Positions 42,791 through 56,180 are shown, counted from the first letter of the stretch. The stretch: DNA of 64,000 nt from Rhodomyrtus psidioides (GCA_021437785.1 JAILYB010000090.1:1-64000), one strand, 5' to 3'. Notes: generated by a model not told the origin, from the letters alone. Program-made: numbers and translations.

Positions 42791-43876
42791 TATTGTGGCT
42801 AGCGTTATCACCTAGAAGGGGTGAATATGTGATTATAGTGCAATTTCAATATTTTTCACAGAATATCAATTGTACAGGCGGTTATAAAACGTCTCAGACG
42901 ATGGCAACACAGTATATTAATATAGGCAATTCATATGTAGTTCTACTATCACAGATTATATGATATGATCAGAGTAGGGATAGAGAAAACTGCACAGAGA
43001 GTTTATAGTGGTTCGGCTTCGGTTAATCCTACGTCCACTTCTTCGGCTATCAGCCAATCGGTTGGATTCCACTAGTAAACTGCTCGAGAGGTTCCAGCTT
43101 AGTGATCTCCTTGACACGCAGGATACTCTACCTAGCGTTCAACACTCTTGTGTACACCTCCTCACAATTACAATGGATGAATCAAGAAGTGTATTTGAAA
43201 TGGAGTACTCTCGATCTAAGAATTATAAAGTCTTTTCCCTCTTAACGCCGACCTTTTGTCCCTTCGACCTTGAGATGTCTTTTATACACCTCCGCCTCCA
43301 ATCTAACTGTTGCAAGGCTTCCAGAAGAGGTCTCTCCAAAACTTCTAGTTTGGACAAGACAGATACCAAAAGAATATCTTGTAACCGTTAGGGATCGCCA
43401 AAGGAAAGTCTTCCCCGTTCAGATCAAATCGCCCATACAATTATGATCATGGGTTTCCATAGATTTTGTTCATTTGGAAAGTCGTATGTGTGTCTCCTTA
43501 ATTTCGCATCCTTGATTGATCTCTATCCCCGAGAATCCTCAAGAATGATCCAGCTCGATTGTATCCGTTGTAGTGTGTCAAATAAGCGCATTTCAAAGTC
43601 CTCTTCAAGTTCTGATTACTGCATGTGAATACTCCACTCAGAGCTTGAGCGTCATTCCAATGTCTAAGCTATCTCCACTCAACGTTTGAGCTCGAACCAG
43701 CGTCTGAGTCTCTTAGAAATCTCATTTGAGCAAAACCTTTTTGACAGATTCAATCCTGTGCATCCCCGCACCAAAGGATAATCTGTAAAACAAGTATTCC
43801 ACGGCATTATCTCGAAACTTAAGAGTACTTGGATTGTTTTGTCAATTTCAAAATCACTTAGGGGTTTTTCTCAACA
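42791..43876 (-). repeat. 3' LTR of copia element B (1086 bp)
   Basis: On the minus strand it starts TGTTGAGAAAAACCCC (43876 downward) and ends GCCACAATA, a CA-to-TA change of the CACAACA end seen in element A. A purine tract (complement of ATCTCCCCCTTTTT, 43877-43890) precedes it. Confidence 0.88.
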
Positions 43877-43890
43877 ATCTCCCCCTTTTT

Positions 43891-45239
43891 GATGATGACA
43901 AAGCTATCCACAAAAGTAACAATGATTTGAATAAAAGGATGAGCAACTAGGATCTAGTTACTCTCAGTATAATCTTGTAAAGAATAAATTTTATCAATCT
44001 GTCCTTTACTCTTCTAGCAAGAATAAGTTCTGAAGTCAATATTTTAACAACATGAGCGGTCTCAGAACTTGCGATAGTGCTTAAGATTTAGAGATTAAGC
44101 ACAAGTATAGTTTCAGAGCATAGACATGTGATTTTACTTGATTTTCTATAAAATTTAATCACATGCATAAGAATTTTGAGCGGCATGGTAAATATGAACA
44201 TATTGCTTGTGATATAAACTTGCTACACAATAGCTCAAAACTTATAGTTCAACACATGCTCAAATTATGACGGTTTTAACATGCTCAAATTAACCAGTTT
44301 TGGCATATATGTTACTAAACGTACAGATTAATAAAATACTCAACATAAAGAATTTGTTCACCTGTTCGATTTAGGTAAAGAAATTATATTTTTTTACAAA
44401 TCTTGTTATCAGATCTTGTTCCTGTTAAACATGGAAACTTCTATTCTCATATTTTCAGCTGTGAAAACCTGTGCGATAGCCTGTTTGTATGTGCTCTCAC
44501 ATATTTCTTATAACTGTTGTACCTGATACAACTTATCATTCACAGAATATGACATTCACAGAACATTCATAAATATAAATATTCCATAGAGATAAATATA
44601 TCATGTGTGAACTTGTTCTTGTTGTATGCAACATCATGTCTTGTAACATGCTGTCACAGATGTTCTTTCTTCCATTTTTATAACTTTTGTATCTTTTCTC
44701 CCCCTTTTTGTCATAAGCACAAAAGGACAAATGAATGACCTATGAGATCAAGCATAGATACTAAAGCACATAGATGAAGCATTACTCCCTCTGAACATAA
44801 TATTTATCCAGTAAAATATAGATGATGAAATATATCACGAGAGAACAATAAGTACTCCCCCTGAATGATATAGCATTAAATATCAAGGATTGTAAAAGGT
44901 ACTGAGAGAATATTCAAACAATCATCCAAAGTATGCAATTACAACACCAAGAAAGAGAACTGTCAAACGAACAATTAGAAACAAAATACCAAAAAGATTA
45001 AAAACATTTGAAATTTTTTTTTTAGTCTTTTTGAGGTAGGTGAGAGGTAGATGGTGCTGAAGCTAGTTGGGCTTAGCTTGGGGGGATCTAGACAAGGACA
45101 AACTGGGATAGTTGGCTAAATTTCTAATCAATATCTTCCTTCAGTTTGATAATAGCCCTGTCCACCTGATCTAGTTGAGAAGCTGTGGGGTCCTGAGCAT
45201 AGTGCTTCCTCAATTCAATCTCAGTTTCCACCTTGGCAT
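43891..45239 (-). other. 3' untranslated region of copia element B
   Basis: Homologous in inverse orientation to 53640-54738 of element A. No gene. The long region between the third ORF and the LTR is typical of SIRE-type elements. Confidence 0.7.
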
Positions 45240-45465
45240 TCAGAGCTGCAATATCTGAGTGCAAAGTATTCCTAAGAGCACCATTCTTTGATTTGTGTGT
45301 TGTTGTATTTGCAATAATTCTGCGAGAATCTCCGTTTTGCTTTTCTCATCAAAATCATCGTTGATTTGAAGAGCAGCACTTGATGACTCCTTCTGGAAGC
45401 TGACATGACTCTCTGGAACATCATCCTTAGAACTCTCAATGTCTGAGTCAAGTATGACCACGTGG
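45240..45465 (-). pseudogene. C-terminal part of the third ORF of copia element B
   Basis: Encodes VILDSDIESSKDDVPESHVS and a helical tail TEILAELLQIQQHT, matching residues in the third ORF of element A (52296-53639). It was cut off from the rest (56181-57326) by insertion of element A. Confidence 0.8.
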
Positions 45466-46482
45466 TATTGAGAAAAACCCTAAGTGATTTTGAAGTTGAC
45501 AAAACAATCCAAGTACTCTTAAGTTTCAAGATAATGTCATTGAATACTTGTTTTGCAGATTATCCTTTGGTTCGGGGATGCACAAGATTGAATTTGTCAA
45601 AAAGGTTTTTTTAAGATGAGATTTATGAGGGACTCAGACGCTGGTTGGAGCTCGGACATTGAGTGGGGATAGCTCATATGTTGGAATGATGCTCAAGCTC
45701 TGAGTGGAGTATTCACGTGCAGTAATCAGAACTTGAAGAGGACTTTGAAATGTGCTTATTTGACACACTACAACGGATACAATCGAGTTGGATCATTCTT
45801 GAGGATTCTCGGAGATAGAGATCAATCAATGGTGCGAAATTAAGGAGACATACGTACGACTTTCCAAATGAACAAAATCATCTATGGAAGCCCAAGATCA
45901 TAATTGTATGGGCGATTTGATCCGAACGGGGAAGACTTTCCTTTGGCGATCCCTAACGACTACGAGATCTTCTTTTGGTATTTGTCTTGTCCAAACGGGA
46001 AGTTTTGGAGAGACCTCTTCTGGAAGCCTTGCAACGGTTAGATTAGAGGTGAAGGAGTATAAAAGACATCTCAAGGTCGAAGGGACAAAAGGTCGGCGTT
46101 AAAAGGGAAAAGTCTTTATAATTCTTAGATCGAGAGTATTTCATTTCATACACACTTTTTGATTCATCCATTGTAATTGTGAGGAGGTGTACACAAGAGT
46201 GTTGAACGCTAGGTGGGGTATCTTACGTGTCAAGGAGATCACTAAGCTGTAACCTCTCGAACAGTTTACTAGTGGAATCCATCCAATTGGCTAATAGCTG
46301 AAGAAGTAGACGTAGGCTCAACCAAAGCCAAACCACTACAAACTCTCTGTGTAGTTTGCTATATCCCTACTCTGATCATATCATATAATCTGTGATAGTA
46401 GAACTGTATATGAATTGTCTATATTGATATATTGTGTTGCCATCATTTGAGACATTTTATAAACGCCTGTACAATTGATATC
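45466..46482 (+). repeat. 5' LTR of element A, truncated
   Basis: Starts TATTGAGAAAAACCC (TG changed to TA) and follows the 3' LTR up to CAATTGATAT, where the last about 70 bp and the primer site are missing and gag sequence begins directly. Confidence 0.85.
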
Positions 46483-47457
46483 CCTACATGGATCGAAGGT
46501 GGAAGCAACAACAGACCACCATATTTTGAAGGGAAGGAATACAACGATTGGAAAAATAAATTCAAAGCATATCTCAGATGCCAAGATCCTCAGATATGGG
46601 ATGTTGTACAAAGAGGAGTGAATCCAACTGCAAATGCCACGACCCTATCAAATGCAGGGAATAACAATCCGACTACTACTTTGTCAACCACTGATATTGC
46701 CAAGAGAGATGCTCTTGATGCAAAATATGTTTATTCATTTTATAGTGTTTTATCTCCTACTAAATACAAACATATTGCAGATTGTTCTTCATCGAAAGAA
46801 ATCTGGGACAAGCTCTACATCACCTATGAAGAAACAAATAGAGTCAAGGAGACAAAATTCAATTTCCTTCTTGGCCAATATGAAGTATTCAAAATGAAGC
46901 TCGGAGAAACTATAAAACAAATGTTTGACAGATTCACAGAGATAGTGAATGGTCTTACATACAATGGGCAACCTGTTTCTAGACCAATGAGAGTCAACAA
47001 GTTACTGAGAGCTCTCACAAAGGAATGAGACTATGTCAAAACTTCAATTCGAGAGACTGAGAAGATATCTCCTCTATCTATGGATGAACTTATTGGAACT
47101 CTTCAATCCTATGAGGAAGAAAGAGTTAATGAAGAGACAATGTCAAAAGGTAATAAGTCCATTGCCTTAAAATCTAATGCTGATTCTGATGTTTCAGACT
47201 CAGAAGATGAAGATGAAGATGATGAGGAGTTAGCACTCAACGTCAAAAGATTTAGAAGAATGGCTAAGAAAGACAAGAACTTTAAAGACAGAAATGATCT
47301 CAGACGATATGATCAGAAACGATCATCTGAGACCAAAAGCGAGAGCTAAGAAGTCATCTGCTATGAATGCAGGAAGAGAGGTCATATTAAGCCAAATTGT
47401 CCTCTATTAAAGAAGAAAGGAAAAGATAAAAATCCAAGAAAGCCTTGAAAGCAGAGA
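46483..47457 (+). pseudogene. Copia gag of element A
   Basis: Gag coat protein of a copia element. It contains PYFEGKEYNDWKNKFKAYL, ALDAKYVYSFYSVLSPTKYK, SSKEIWDKLYITYEE and VKETKFNFLLGQYEVFKM (copia-type gag), then an acidic stretch and a complete CX2CX4HX4C zinc knuckle (CYECRKRGHIKPNC, near 47358). The N-terminus is deleted, and stops or shifts occur at 47026 and 47347. Confidence 0.85.
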
Positions 47458-47510
47458 CTTGGAGCGACACTGAATGTGAAAGTGATGAAGAGTAGGCAAA
47501 CATATGTCTT

Positions 47511-47999
47511 ATGGCAGACTCGGACGATGATCTCCAGGTAACTCACTCAGACATTCCTGTTGAGGTATCAGATTATATAAACGAGTTATGTTTAGAATAT
47601 AAAGCGACTCTTAAGAGACTTTCTGAATTGAAAAAGGAAATGACCATCTTTAAACAAAAAGATATTTCTCAAAAAGATAAGATTAGTTTTCTCGAAAAGG
47701 AATTTTTTCAATTGAAAGAGAAATCTGATTATGTGTCTAACGAAAATATTCGTTTGAAATCTGATTTTGAAAATCTTGAAAAAGAAACTGAAACCTTGAG
47801 ACAGGAAAGAAATCTTTTTGACATAGAGAAGAATTCTTTGAAAAAGGAAAATAATGTATTTGAAAAAGAAAATATTTCCTTAAGGGAAGAAATTTCAAAT
47901 ATTCATAAAAAATTCTCTACCGATTCCAAAACGTTACAGAACATACTTTCTATACAAGTCTCGTATTATAATAAATCGGGATTAGGTTTTCAAAAATAA
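47511..47999 (+). pseudogene. Gag C-terminal coiled-coil segment of element A
   Basis: A 162-codon open stretch rich in K, E and L heptads (LSELKKEMTIFKQKD, KNSLKKENNVFEKENISLRE) follows the zinc knuckle, as in SIRE-type elements where gag has a long helical C-terminus. It is probably part of the gag-pol polyprotein, not a separate gene. Confidence 0.6.
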
Positions 48000-48545
48000 A
48001 ATGGCGTGGAAAATCATTTTCCTTCTATTAAGGAAAGAATCAGGAAAAGACCTTCTAAGAAATATTACGAGAACCATTTTAGAAAACAGTTTGTGAAATT
48101 CAATGGTCAAGACTCATATGCTTGTTCAAACTGTGGTGATACTAGACATTCACGCAGTTAATGTTAAAAAATCAAGAGATCAACTCGATATATTCTTAGA
48201 TATGCAAATGTTGCTAACTCCAAAGGACCTAAACATATCTGGGTACCAAAGAAAACTTGAATTTTATTGATATTACAGGTACCAATCAAAAAGAAAAATA
48301 AATGGTACCTTGATAGTAGGTGTTCTAGACATATGACTGGAGATGCAACAAAATTCACCAATATTGAGACATTCGATAGTGGAAACGTTTCCTTTGGAGG
48401 AAATAATAAGGGAACAATTATTGGCAAATGAACCGTGAATATTGAAAATCTTCTTATCAATGATGTTTCATTGGTTAAGGGTTTGAATTTTAATCTCATT
48501 AGCATTAGCCAACTATGCGATATTGGATACAAAGTTTATTTTGCA
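48000..48545 (+). pseudogene. Protease region of element A, frameshifted
   Basis: The frame is broken, but the pieces match the intact counterpart in element B (60813-61127), where the copia protease motif WYLDSGCSRHMTGD is present. Confidence 0.65.
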
Positions 48546-49395
48546 TAAAATAAGTGCTCAGGTACAAGTGAAGACAACGAATCTTCGTTCACTGGACGAA
48601 GACATGGTAATATGTACCTGCTGGATACAACGTCTGAGGAGGAAAAATGTCTTTTATCTGTCAAAGACGATATAGAACTTTGGCACAGAAAGTTGGGACA
48701 TATAAGCCTCAAGCAAATATCAAAACTCTCCAAAAAGAAGCTAGTAAGAGGACTTCCAAAAGCCAAGTTTGAAAGGACTAAGCATTGTGAAGCTTGCGCA
48801 CTAGGAAAAAAAGTAAGAAGTTCTTACAAATCTATAAATGGAGTATCTACTGACCGTGCTCTGCAGTTGTTACATATAGATGTCTTCGGACCCACTCGAA
48901 CTCAGATATTGGAGGTAAAAGATACTGTTTAGTCATTGTGGATGATTATACCAAATTTACTTGGGTTTTCTTTCTTGCACATAAAAGTGATGCTTTCTCA
49001 TACTTTGAAACATTTTCAAAGAAAGTTCAAAATGAAAAGATTACTCTATTTCAAGCATCAAAACAGATTATGAAGGGAAATTTGAAAATCACTACTTTGC
49101 TGAATTCTGTGATCAAAATGGTTTTCAACACAATTTTTCATCTCCATATACTCCACAACAAAATGGAGTTGTTGAAAGGAAGAATAGATCTTTACAATAA
49201 ATGGCACGAACTATTTTGATTGAAAGCAAATCACCATCCTATTTTTGGGCGGAAGCTGTTTGTACTGCTTGCTATATTATAAATCGAGCTTTTCTTAGAT
49301 CATTGCTTGAGAAAACCCCCTATGAGCTTTACAAAGGAAAGAAACCAAATATTTCATATTTCCATATTTTTTGTTGTAAATGTTATATTCTTTAA
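48546..49395 (+). pseudogene. Integrase of element A
   Basis: The HHCC zinc domain is clear: WHRKLGHISLKQISKLSKK, then HCEACALGK. The core begins LLHIDVFGPTRT and DDYTKFTWVFFLAHKSDAF, is frameshifted near 49050, and returns as MARTILIESKSPSYFWAEAV. Part of the catalytic core cannot be read. Not functional. Confidence 0.85.
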
Positions 49396-51390
49396 AACTC
49401 AAGTGATCGGCTAAGTAAGTTTGATGAAAGATCAGACGAATGAGTGTTCTTGAGATATTCGACTTCAAGCAAAGCCTATCGAGTCTTCAACAAGAATTCT
49501 CAGACAGTTGAAGAATCCACGAATGTGAAATTCGATGATGAGTACACTACTCAAAAGATCATTACCGATAATGAAGCGTCAGATGATCAGAACCAATCAT
49601 CTAAGAAGCAGAACTCATCATCTGAGGCTGAAGAGGCAATTGAATCTTCTCAGAACTTAGAAGATAAGCAACCAGCTGTAACTTCTGAAGATCTAAATGC
49701 TGAAGAATCAATCGAAGATGAGCTTGAAAAGTTAAAGAAAAATTGGAAATACAAATCCAGTTATCCTACCGATCAAGTCATTGGAAACATTGATGAAGGA
49801 ATCAGAACCAGATCTAAACTACGAAGTGCAATAAATGCATTTGCTCTGGTTTCTGAGTTCGAACCCAAAAGAATTGAAGAAGCTCTTGAAGATGAAAGCT
49901 AGATTGAAACTATGCAACAAGAGTTACATCAATTCAAACTCAATGAAGTATGGGAAATGATGCAAAGACCAAAGAATCATCCTGTTATTGGAACCAAATG
50001 GGTATTTAGAAACAAACCGGATGATAAAGGCAAGGTAACCAGGAACAAGGCAAGGCTTGTTGCCAAGGGGTACTCTCAAGAAGAGGGAATCGACTATGAT
50101 GAAACCTATGCCCCAATAGCAAGACTGGAATCCACCAGACGTTTACTCGCCTATGCTTGCTATCATGACTTCAAACTATATCAAATGGAAGTCAAATGTG
50201 CATTCCTGAAAGGATATATCAATGAGGAAGTCTATGTTGATCAACCTCTAGGTTTTGAAGATCTAAAATACCTAGATCATGTATTCAAACTTCAAAAGAC
50301 ACTCTATGGACTCAAGCAAGCTCTACGAGCATGGTATGAAAGGTTAAGTAATTTGTTTACCAACTAAGGTTTTGAGAAAGGTAAAGTTGATACAACTTTA
50401 TTTATCAAAAGCGAAGGTAGCGAAATTTTACTTATTCAGATTTATGTAGATGATATTATATTTGATTCATCTAACAAAAATCTCTGCAATGAATTTTCTC
50501 AAATCATGCAGAATGAATTTAAAATGAGCATGATGGGAGAACTTACATTCTTCCTAGGACTGCAAGTCAATCAAACCAAACAAGACACTTTCATACATCA
50601 AGAGAAATATGCTTTTGAACTGGTTAAAAAGTTAGATCAGGAAAATTACAAGAAAACTTATTTGCCCATGTCCTCTTCATCCAAGCTAGACAATGATGAA
50701 CACGGCAAACAGATTGATCAAAAGCTCTTTAGAAGCATGATTGTCTTATTACTATATCTAACTGCTTCTAGACCTAACTTTATCTTTAGTGTATGCATGT
50801 GTGCTAGATTTCAATCAGAACCCAAGGAATCACATCTTACAGTTGTTAAAAGGATTATTAAATACATAGGAACTTATCCTAATTTGGGACTATGGTATCC
50901 TAAGACTTCAGATCTTACATTACATGGATATTCATATGCTGATATTGCAGGTTGTAAATTAGACAGAAAAAGTACCTCAGGAACATGTCAACTTCTCGGA
51001 TCAATGCTGGTGTCCTGGTTCTCCAAGAAGCAGAACACTGTAGCTCTAACGACTGCGGAAGCTGAGTATGTTGCATTAGGAAATTGTTGTGCACAAATCT
51101 TATAGATGAAACAACAACTGAAGGACTTTGGTGTTCAATCTCATAATGTGGAAATTCAATGTGACAACACCAGCGCAATCAATCTCACCAAGAATCCAAT
51201 CCTGCACTCACAAGCTAAGCATATTGAAATTAAGCATCATTTTATTCGTGATCATGTACATAATGGTGACATTAGCATTCAATTTGTTGATTCAAAGCAT
51301 CAATTAGCTAACATATTCACCAAGCCACTTGACAAGAATACATTTGAATATATCAGACAAGAATTAGGTATTACAATGATGCCTGTTTAA
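49396..51390 (+). pseudogene. Reverse transcriptase and RNase H of element A
   Basis: A single frame runs from 49201 to 51390 with in-frame stops at 49393, 49441, 49900, 50365 and 51103. RT motifs: TKWVFRNKPDDKGKV, ARLVAKGYSQEEGIDYDETY, FLKGYINEEVYVDQP and IYVDDIIF. RNase H motifs: DIAGCKLDRKSTSGTCQ, LTTAEAEYVAL, DNTSAINLTKNP and FTKPLDKNTFEYIR. Two of the stops replace tryptophan codons seen in element B (TGG to TAG), as expected from G-to-A change of methylated DNA. Confidence 0.92.
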
Positions 51391-51920
51391 GCTGCTATTT
51401 AGATAGGAAGATTTTGCTTCAGAACTTAAAGCAATACATGCAAGAAGCAAAAGTTGTCAAAACTTCATCTGAAGAAGCTCTATAACTACAAGGAACTCAA
51501 AACTTAAAGCATCATCTGAAGATGACATCTTCTGAGTGGAGAACGACTAAAGGTTTGATCATTCAAATTTTGGGCGCGTAAATAATTATATTTCTGGTAA
51601 CAAATAAGGTACGCATCTTCACAATTCTTTTAAATGTTTTAAAAATATTATAATTTTGTTGATTGTCGATTGAATCGATTAAATACATGTTCCTAAAAAA
51701 ATTTCAACTCTGTTCATAAAACGGTTTTCAAATTTTTCTTCTTTTGGAATATCAACCGCCCCAAAGCGGTTTCTAAAAAGTACTAAGACAAAAAACTCTG
51801 AATGAACCGTCACTTTCTTCCATGATTTCGCAAGAACAAATTTAATCCGAACTGAGCTCTTTATCTCCACTCACTGTCGATCCCAAATTCGAACTCATTT
51901 TCTTCAAAATCCTCTGTCAA

Positions 51921-53639
51921 ATGGCCTCCAAAGAGCATCCCTCAACAAGAAACTCCTCCGAAGCGATCAATAGAATCTATCTGGCTAGGAACATTACTCT
52001 TACGATTCGTAGTATGAGAGCTCAAGGAAAGAATGAAGAACAGATAAATGCCCTGATAAGATAGAATGGATCCTCAAATGAAGTTGATTCAAAGATTTGT
52101 GGTGAGTTGCTAACTGAAAAGGAACGAAGGGTAGCAAGTGATTTAGCCAGAAGTGCGGGTAAAATTATGCGGAATACAGAAAAAGGAAAAAATGAAAGTT
52201 GGAGAAACTTATGCTAGAGCAACAAAAATGGACACTGTTGATGAAAAGATAATTGGTGCAGAAGTTGACGAGAAAGTCTTTGAGAAATTGAGGGAATGGA
52301 AATGAAATTTCTTAGTATCAGAGGTTACAAGGATAGAATGTTCAGATTAGAGGATCACCATAATGTGTATAAGCTGTTAATCAGTAGGTCTTCAATGCAG
52401 AACAGACCTGTTGAAATTGATTCCCTAGAAAGACTTGGTTTGAATGTCCACCATCTCCTTAATGATTCACATCTCAAGACTTTGTGCACTTTACAAAACC
52501 CTTGCTATCCTCATTTCACTGCTTACTTCTATTCAAATTTTTGTATGCTTGATAGAGACAACATTCAGTTTTCTCTATTTGACAAAGTTTACACCCTAAG
52601 TATCACAGAACTAGCATCAATTCTAAAATGTGAGCAGTACATTTTCACTCATATTCTCATTTCTGATAGTGATGTCTTGAGAGTAATCTCTTCTAACCCC
52701 TCAACAATTCGATCAGAGGCATCATCCATTAATTATGATCTCTTACCTATGATTGGTGTTGTTCTTCTAAACTGTCTTCGACCCAAAAATCTATCTCGCA
52801 CTGTCACTCTTTTTGAAGGAAAAATTATTTGGGTTATCTTAAACAGAAAGTCATTCTTTATTCCTCATATAATTTTCCTACACGTGCTGAGATCAGTAAG
52901 ACAGGGCAAAGGCAAACTACCTTATGGATGCTTGATAACCAGAATTCTTCATGAGCTGAAAACTGATATACCCATCAGATTAAAATCTCCTTGTTTAAGA
53001 CAATGCTGCACTGGCAAAGTTATGCTGACCAGCATAGGGTATAGTCTGGTCAAAGGCTTATGGAGAGACAGAAAACAAAACGTTGTAACCACTCATATCT
53101 TTGCCATAGCATCAACACCTCCACAGTTGGACCCTCAGAAGAGGAAAGCAGAAACACAGAATGAAATTTCTGAAAATGATGTCAAAAGAAAGAAGAAAAT
53201 AGATCACGTGGTCATACTTGACTCAGATATTAGGAGTTCTGAGGATGATGTTCCAGAGAATCATGTTAGCTTGAAGAAGTCATCTAGTGCTACTCTTCAA
53301 ACCAACGATGTTTTTCATGAGAAAAGCAGAACGGAGATTCTTGCAGAACTATTGCAAATACAGCAACACACAGATCAAAGGCTATATGATCTCTGGAATA
53401 CTTTGAACTCAGATATTACAGCCTTAAATGCAAAAGTAGAAGTTACGATTGAATTGCGGAAGAACTCTGTTCAGACATTTGCAGCTTCTAAATTTGGTCA
53501 AATGGACAAGGCTATTCTCAAACTGAAGGAGGATATTGATCAGAAATTTAGCCAACTATCCCAGTTTGTCTTGGTCCGAATCCCCCAAGCCATGTCCAAT
53601 CATCTTTTTGATGTTTGCTGTTTTTGGTTGTTCATTTGA
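51921..53639 (+). pseudogene. Third ORF (SIRE-type, env-position) of element A
   Basis: SIRE-type copia elements carry an extra ORF after pol, sometimes called env-like, of unproven function. It starts MASKEHPSTRNSSE at 51921, lacks about 240 bp compared with element B (joining NSSEA directly to INRIYLARN), has stops to about 52290, and is then open to 53639 (447 codons). It contains MKFLSIRGYKDRMFRLEDHH, LGLNVHHLLNDSHLKTLCTL, FDKVYTLSITELASILKCEQ and KRKKKIDHVVILDSD. No convincing signal peptide is seen; the last 20 residues are hydrophobic. Confidence 0.75.
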
Positions 53640-54754
53640 CAATTTTCTCCATTGTTACTACAACTGCAAAATCTGGATGGATGTTTGAATATTATTTCAG
53701 TCCTTTTATAATTCCTAATATTTACTGCTATATCATTCAGGGGGAGTACTTGTTGTTCTTTCGTCATATATGTCATTCTCTATGCTTTACTGGATAAATC
53801 TTATGTTCAGGAGGAGTGATACTCCATCTCTATGATTTAATATCTATGTTTGATCTCTTAGGTCATTCATTTGCCCTTTTGTGCTAATGACAAAAAGGGA
53901 GAGAAAAGAAACAAAAGTTACATAAAAAAGGGAGAAAAGAAAGAACATATGTGAAACGTCTGTGACAAGATATTGCATACAAGTTCACACATGATATATT
54001 TATCTCTCACAAGATATATTTATCTCTATGAATGTTTTGTGAATGTTATATTCTGCGACTGATAAGTTGTACACATGTTTTTAATATGAAAACACAAGTT
54101 CCCATGTTCCGCATGAACAAGATCTGAAAAGAAATATAATTTCTTTCCTAAGCCGAACATGTGAACAAATTCTTTACTTTGAGCATCTTATTAATTTGTA
54201 CGTTTGGTAACATATTTTCCAAAACAGGTTAACTTGAGCATGTTATAATCGTCATAAATCTGAGCATGTGTTGAACTACAAGTTCTGATCTATTGTATAG
54301 CAAATTTATATCACAAAAAATATGCTCATATACAAGTTCTGAGCTATTGTGTATCAAGTTTATATCACAAGAAAAATGCTCATATACAAGTTCCGAGCCA
54401 TTGTATAGCAAGTTTATATCACAAGAAATATGCTCATATTTACCATGCCGCTCAAGTTTGTTATGCATGTGATTAAGTTCTATAGAAAATCAAGCAAAAT
54501 CACATATCTATACTCTGAAACTATACTTGTGCTTAATCTCTAAATCTTAAGTAATATCACAAGTTCTGAGACTGCTCATATTGCTGAAAAATTGACTTCA
54601 GAACTTATTCTTGCTAGAAGAATAAAGGACAGATTGATAAAATTCGTTCATGGCAAGATTATACTGAGAGTAATTAGATCCTAGTTGCTCATTCTTTTAT
54701 TCTAATCTTTGTTACTTTTGTAGATAGTTTTGTCATCATAAAAAAGGGAGAGAT
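53640..54754 (+). other. 3' untranslated region and polypurine tract of element A
   Basis: Non-coding. It contains a degenerate three-fold repeat around TATGCTCATATACAAGTTC (54330-54440) and ends in the purine tract AAAAAAGGGAGAGAT before the LTR. Confidence 0.7.
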
Positions 54755-55814
54755 TGTTGAGAAAAACCCCTAAGTGATTTTGAAGTTTACAAAACAATCC
54801 AAGTACTCTTAAGTTTTAAGATAATGTCGTATAATACTTGTTTTGCAGATTATCTTTTGATCAAGATTGAATTTGTCAAGAAGGTTTTGCTCATATGAGA
54901 TTTATGAGGGACTCAGACGTTGAGTGGGGATAGCTCAGACGTTGGAATGACGCTCAAGCTCTAAGTGGAGTATTCACGTGCAGTAATCAGAACTTGAAGA
55001 TGACTTTGAAATGTGCTTATTTGACACACTACAACGGATACAATCGAACTAGATCATTCTTGAGGATTCTCGGGGATAGAGATCAATCAAGAATGCGAAA
55101 TCAAGGAGACACACGTAGGACTTTCCAAATGAACAAAATCATCTATGGAAATCCAGGATCATAATTGTATGGGCGATTTGATCCGAACGGGGAAGATTTT
55201 CATTTGGCGATCTCTAACGGCTACAAGATCTTCTTTTGGTATCTGTCTTGTCCAAATGGGAAGTTTTGGAGAGATCTCTTCTAGAAGCCTTGCAACGGTT
55301 AGATTGAAGGAGAAAGAGTACAAAAGACATCTCAAGGTCAAAGGGAAAAAAGGTCGGCGTTAAGAGGGAAAAGTCTTTATAATTCTTAGATCGAGAGTAC
55401 TTCATTTCATACACACTTTTTGATTCATCCATTATAATTGTGAGGAGGTGTACACAATAGTGTTGAACGCTAAGTGGGGTATCTTGCGTGTCAAGGAGAT
55501 CACTAAGCTGTAACCTCTCGAGCTGTTTACTAGTAGGATCTAGCCAATTGGCTGATAGCCGAAGAAGTGGACGTAGGCTCAACTAAAGTCAAACCACTAT
55601 AAACTCTCTATGCAGTTTTCTCTATCCCTACTCTGATCATATCATTTAATATGCGATAGTAGAACTGCATTTGAATTATCTATATTGATATATTGTGTTG
55701 CCATCGTCTGAGACGTTATACAAACGCCCGTGCAATTGTTATTCCGCGAAAAACTTTCAAATTGCACTATAATCACCTATTCACCCCCTCTAGGTGATAA
55801 CGCTAGCCACAACA
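54755..55814 (+). repeat. 3' LTR of element A (1060 bp)
   Basis: Starts TGTTGAGAAAAACCCC and ends GCTAGCCACAACA. It is diverged from the 5' LTR at many positions, so the insertion is older than that of the 18.3-kb element. Confidence 0.92.
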
Positions 55815-56180
55815 CATGGTCTATCTTCTTCTTTCTTTTGACATCAATTACAGAATTTTCATTTTGTGTTTCTGCTTTCCTCTTTTGAAGTTCGAGCTGT
55901 GTAGATGTTGGTGCTGTGGTAGGGGTATGAATGGTTACAACGCTTTGTTTTCGATCTCTTCATAAGCCTTTAACCAGACTATACCCCATGCTGGTCAGCA
56001 TAACTATGCGAGTGCTTCCTTGTCTTAAATAAAGAGATTTTAATCTGATGGGTATATCAATCTTCAGATTATGAAGAATTTTGGTTATCAAGAATCCATA
56101 AGGAAGTTTGCCTTTGCCTTGTCTTACTGATCTTAGCATGTGTAGGAAAATTATATAAGGAATAGAGAACGACTTTCTGT

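Larger units (their letters stand above)
42791..45465 (-). mobile_element. SIRE-type copia element B, left part (3' LTR and 3' internal region)
   Basis: The element lies on the minus strand and is split by element A. This part holds its 3' LTR, polypurine tract, 3' untranslated DNA and the C-terminal end of its third ORF. It continues at 55815. The junction TSD is CGTGG at 45461-45465. Confidence 0.85.
45466..55814 (+). mobile_element. SIRE-type Ty1/copia element A, nested in element B
   Basis: Gene order is LTR, gag, protease, integrase, reverse transcriptase/RNase H, third ORF, LTR on the plus strand. It is flanked by CGTGG (45461-45465) and CATGG (55815-55819), a 5-bp TSD differing by a CG-to-CA transition. 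A deletion removed the end of the 5' LTR, the primer site and the gag start. The element is inactive. Confidence 0.88.
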
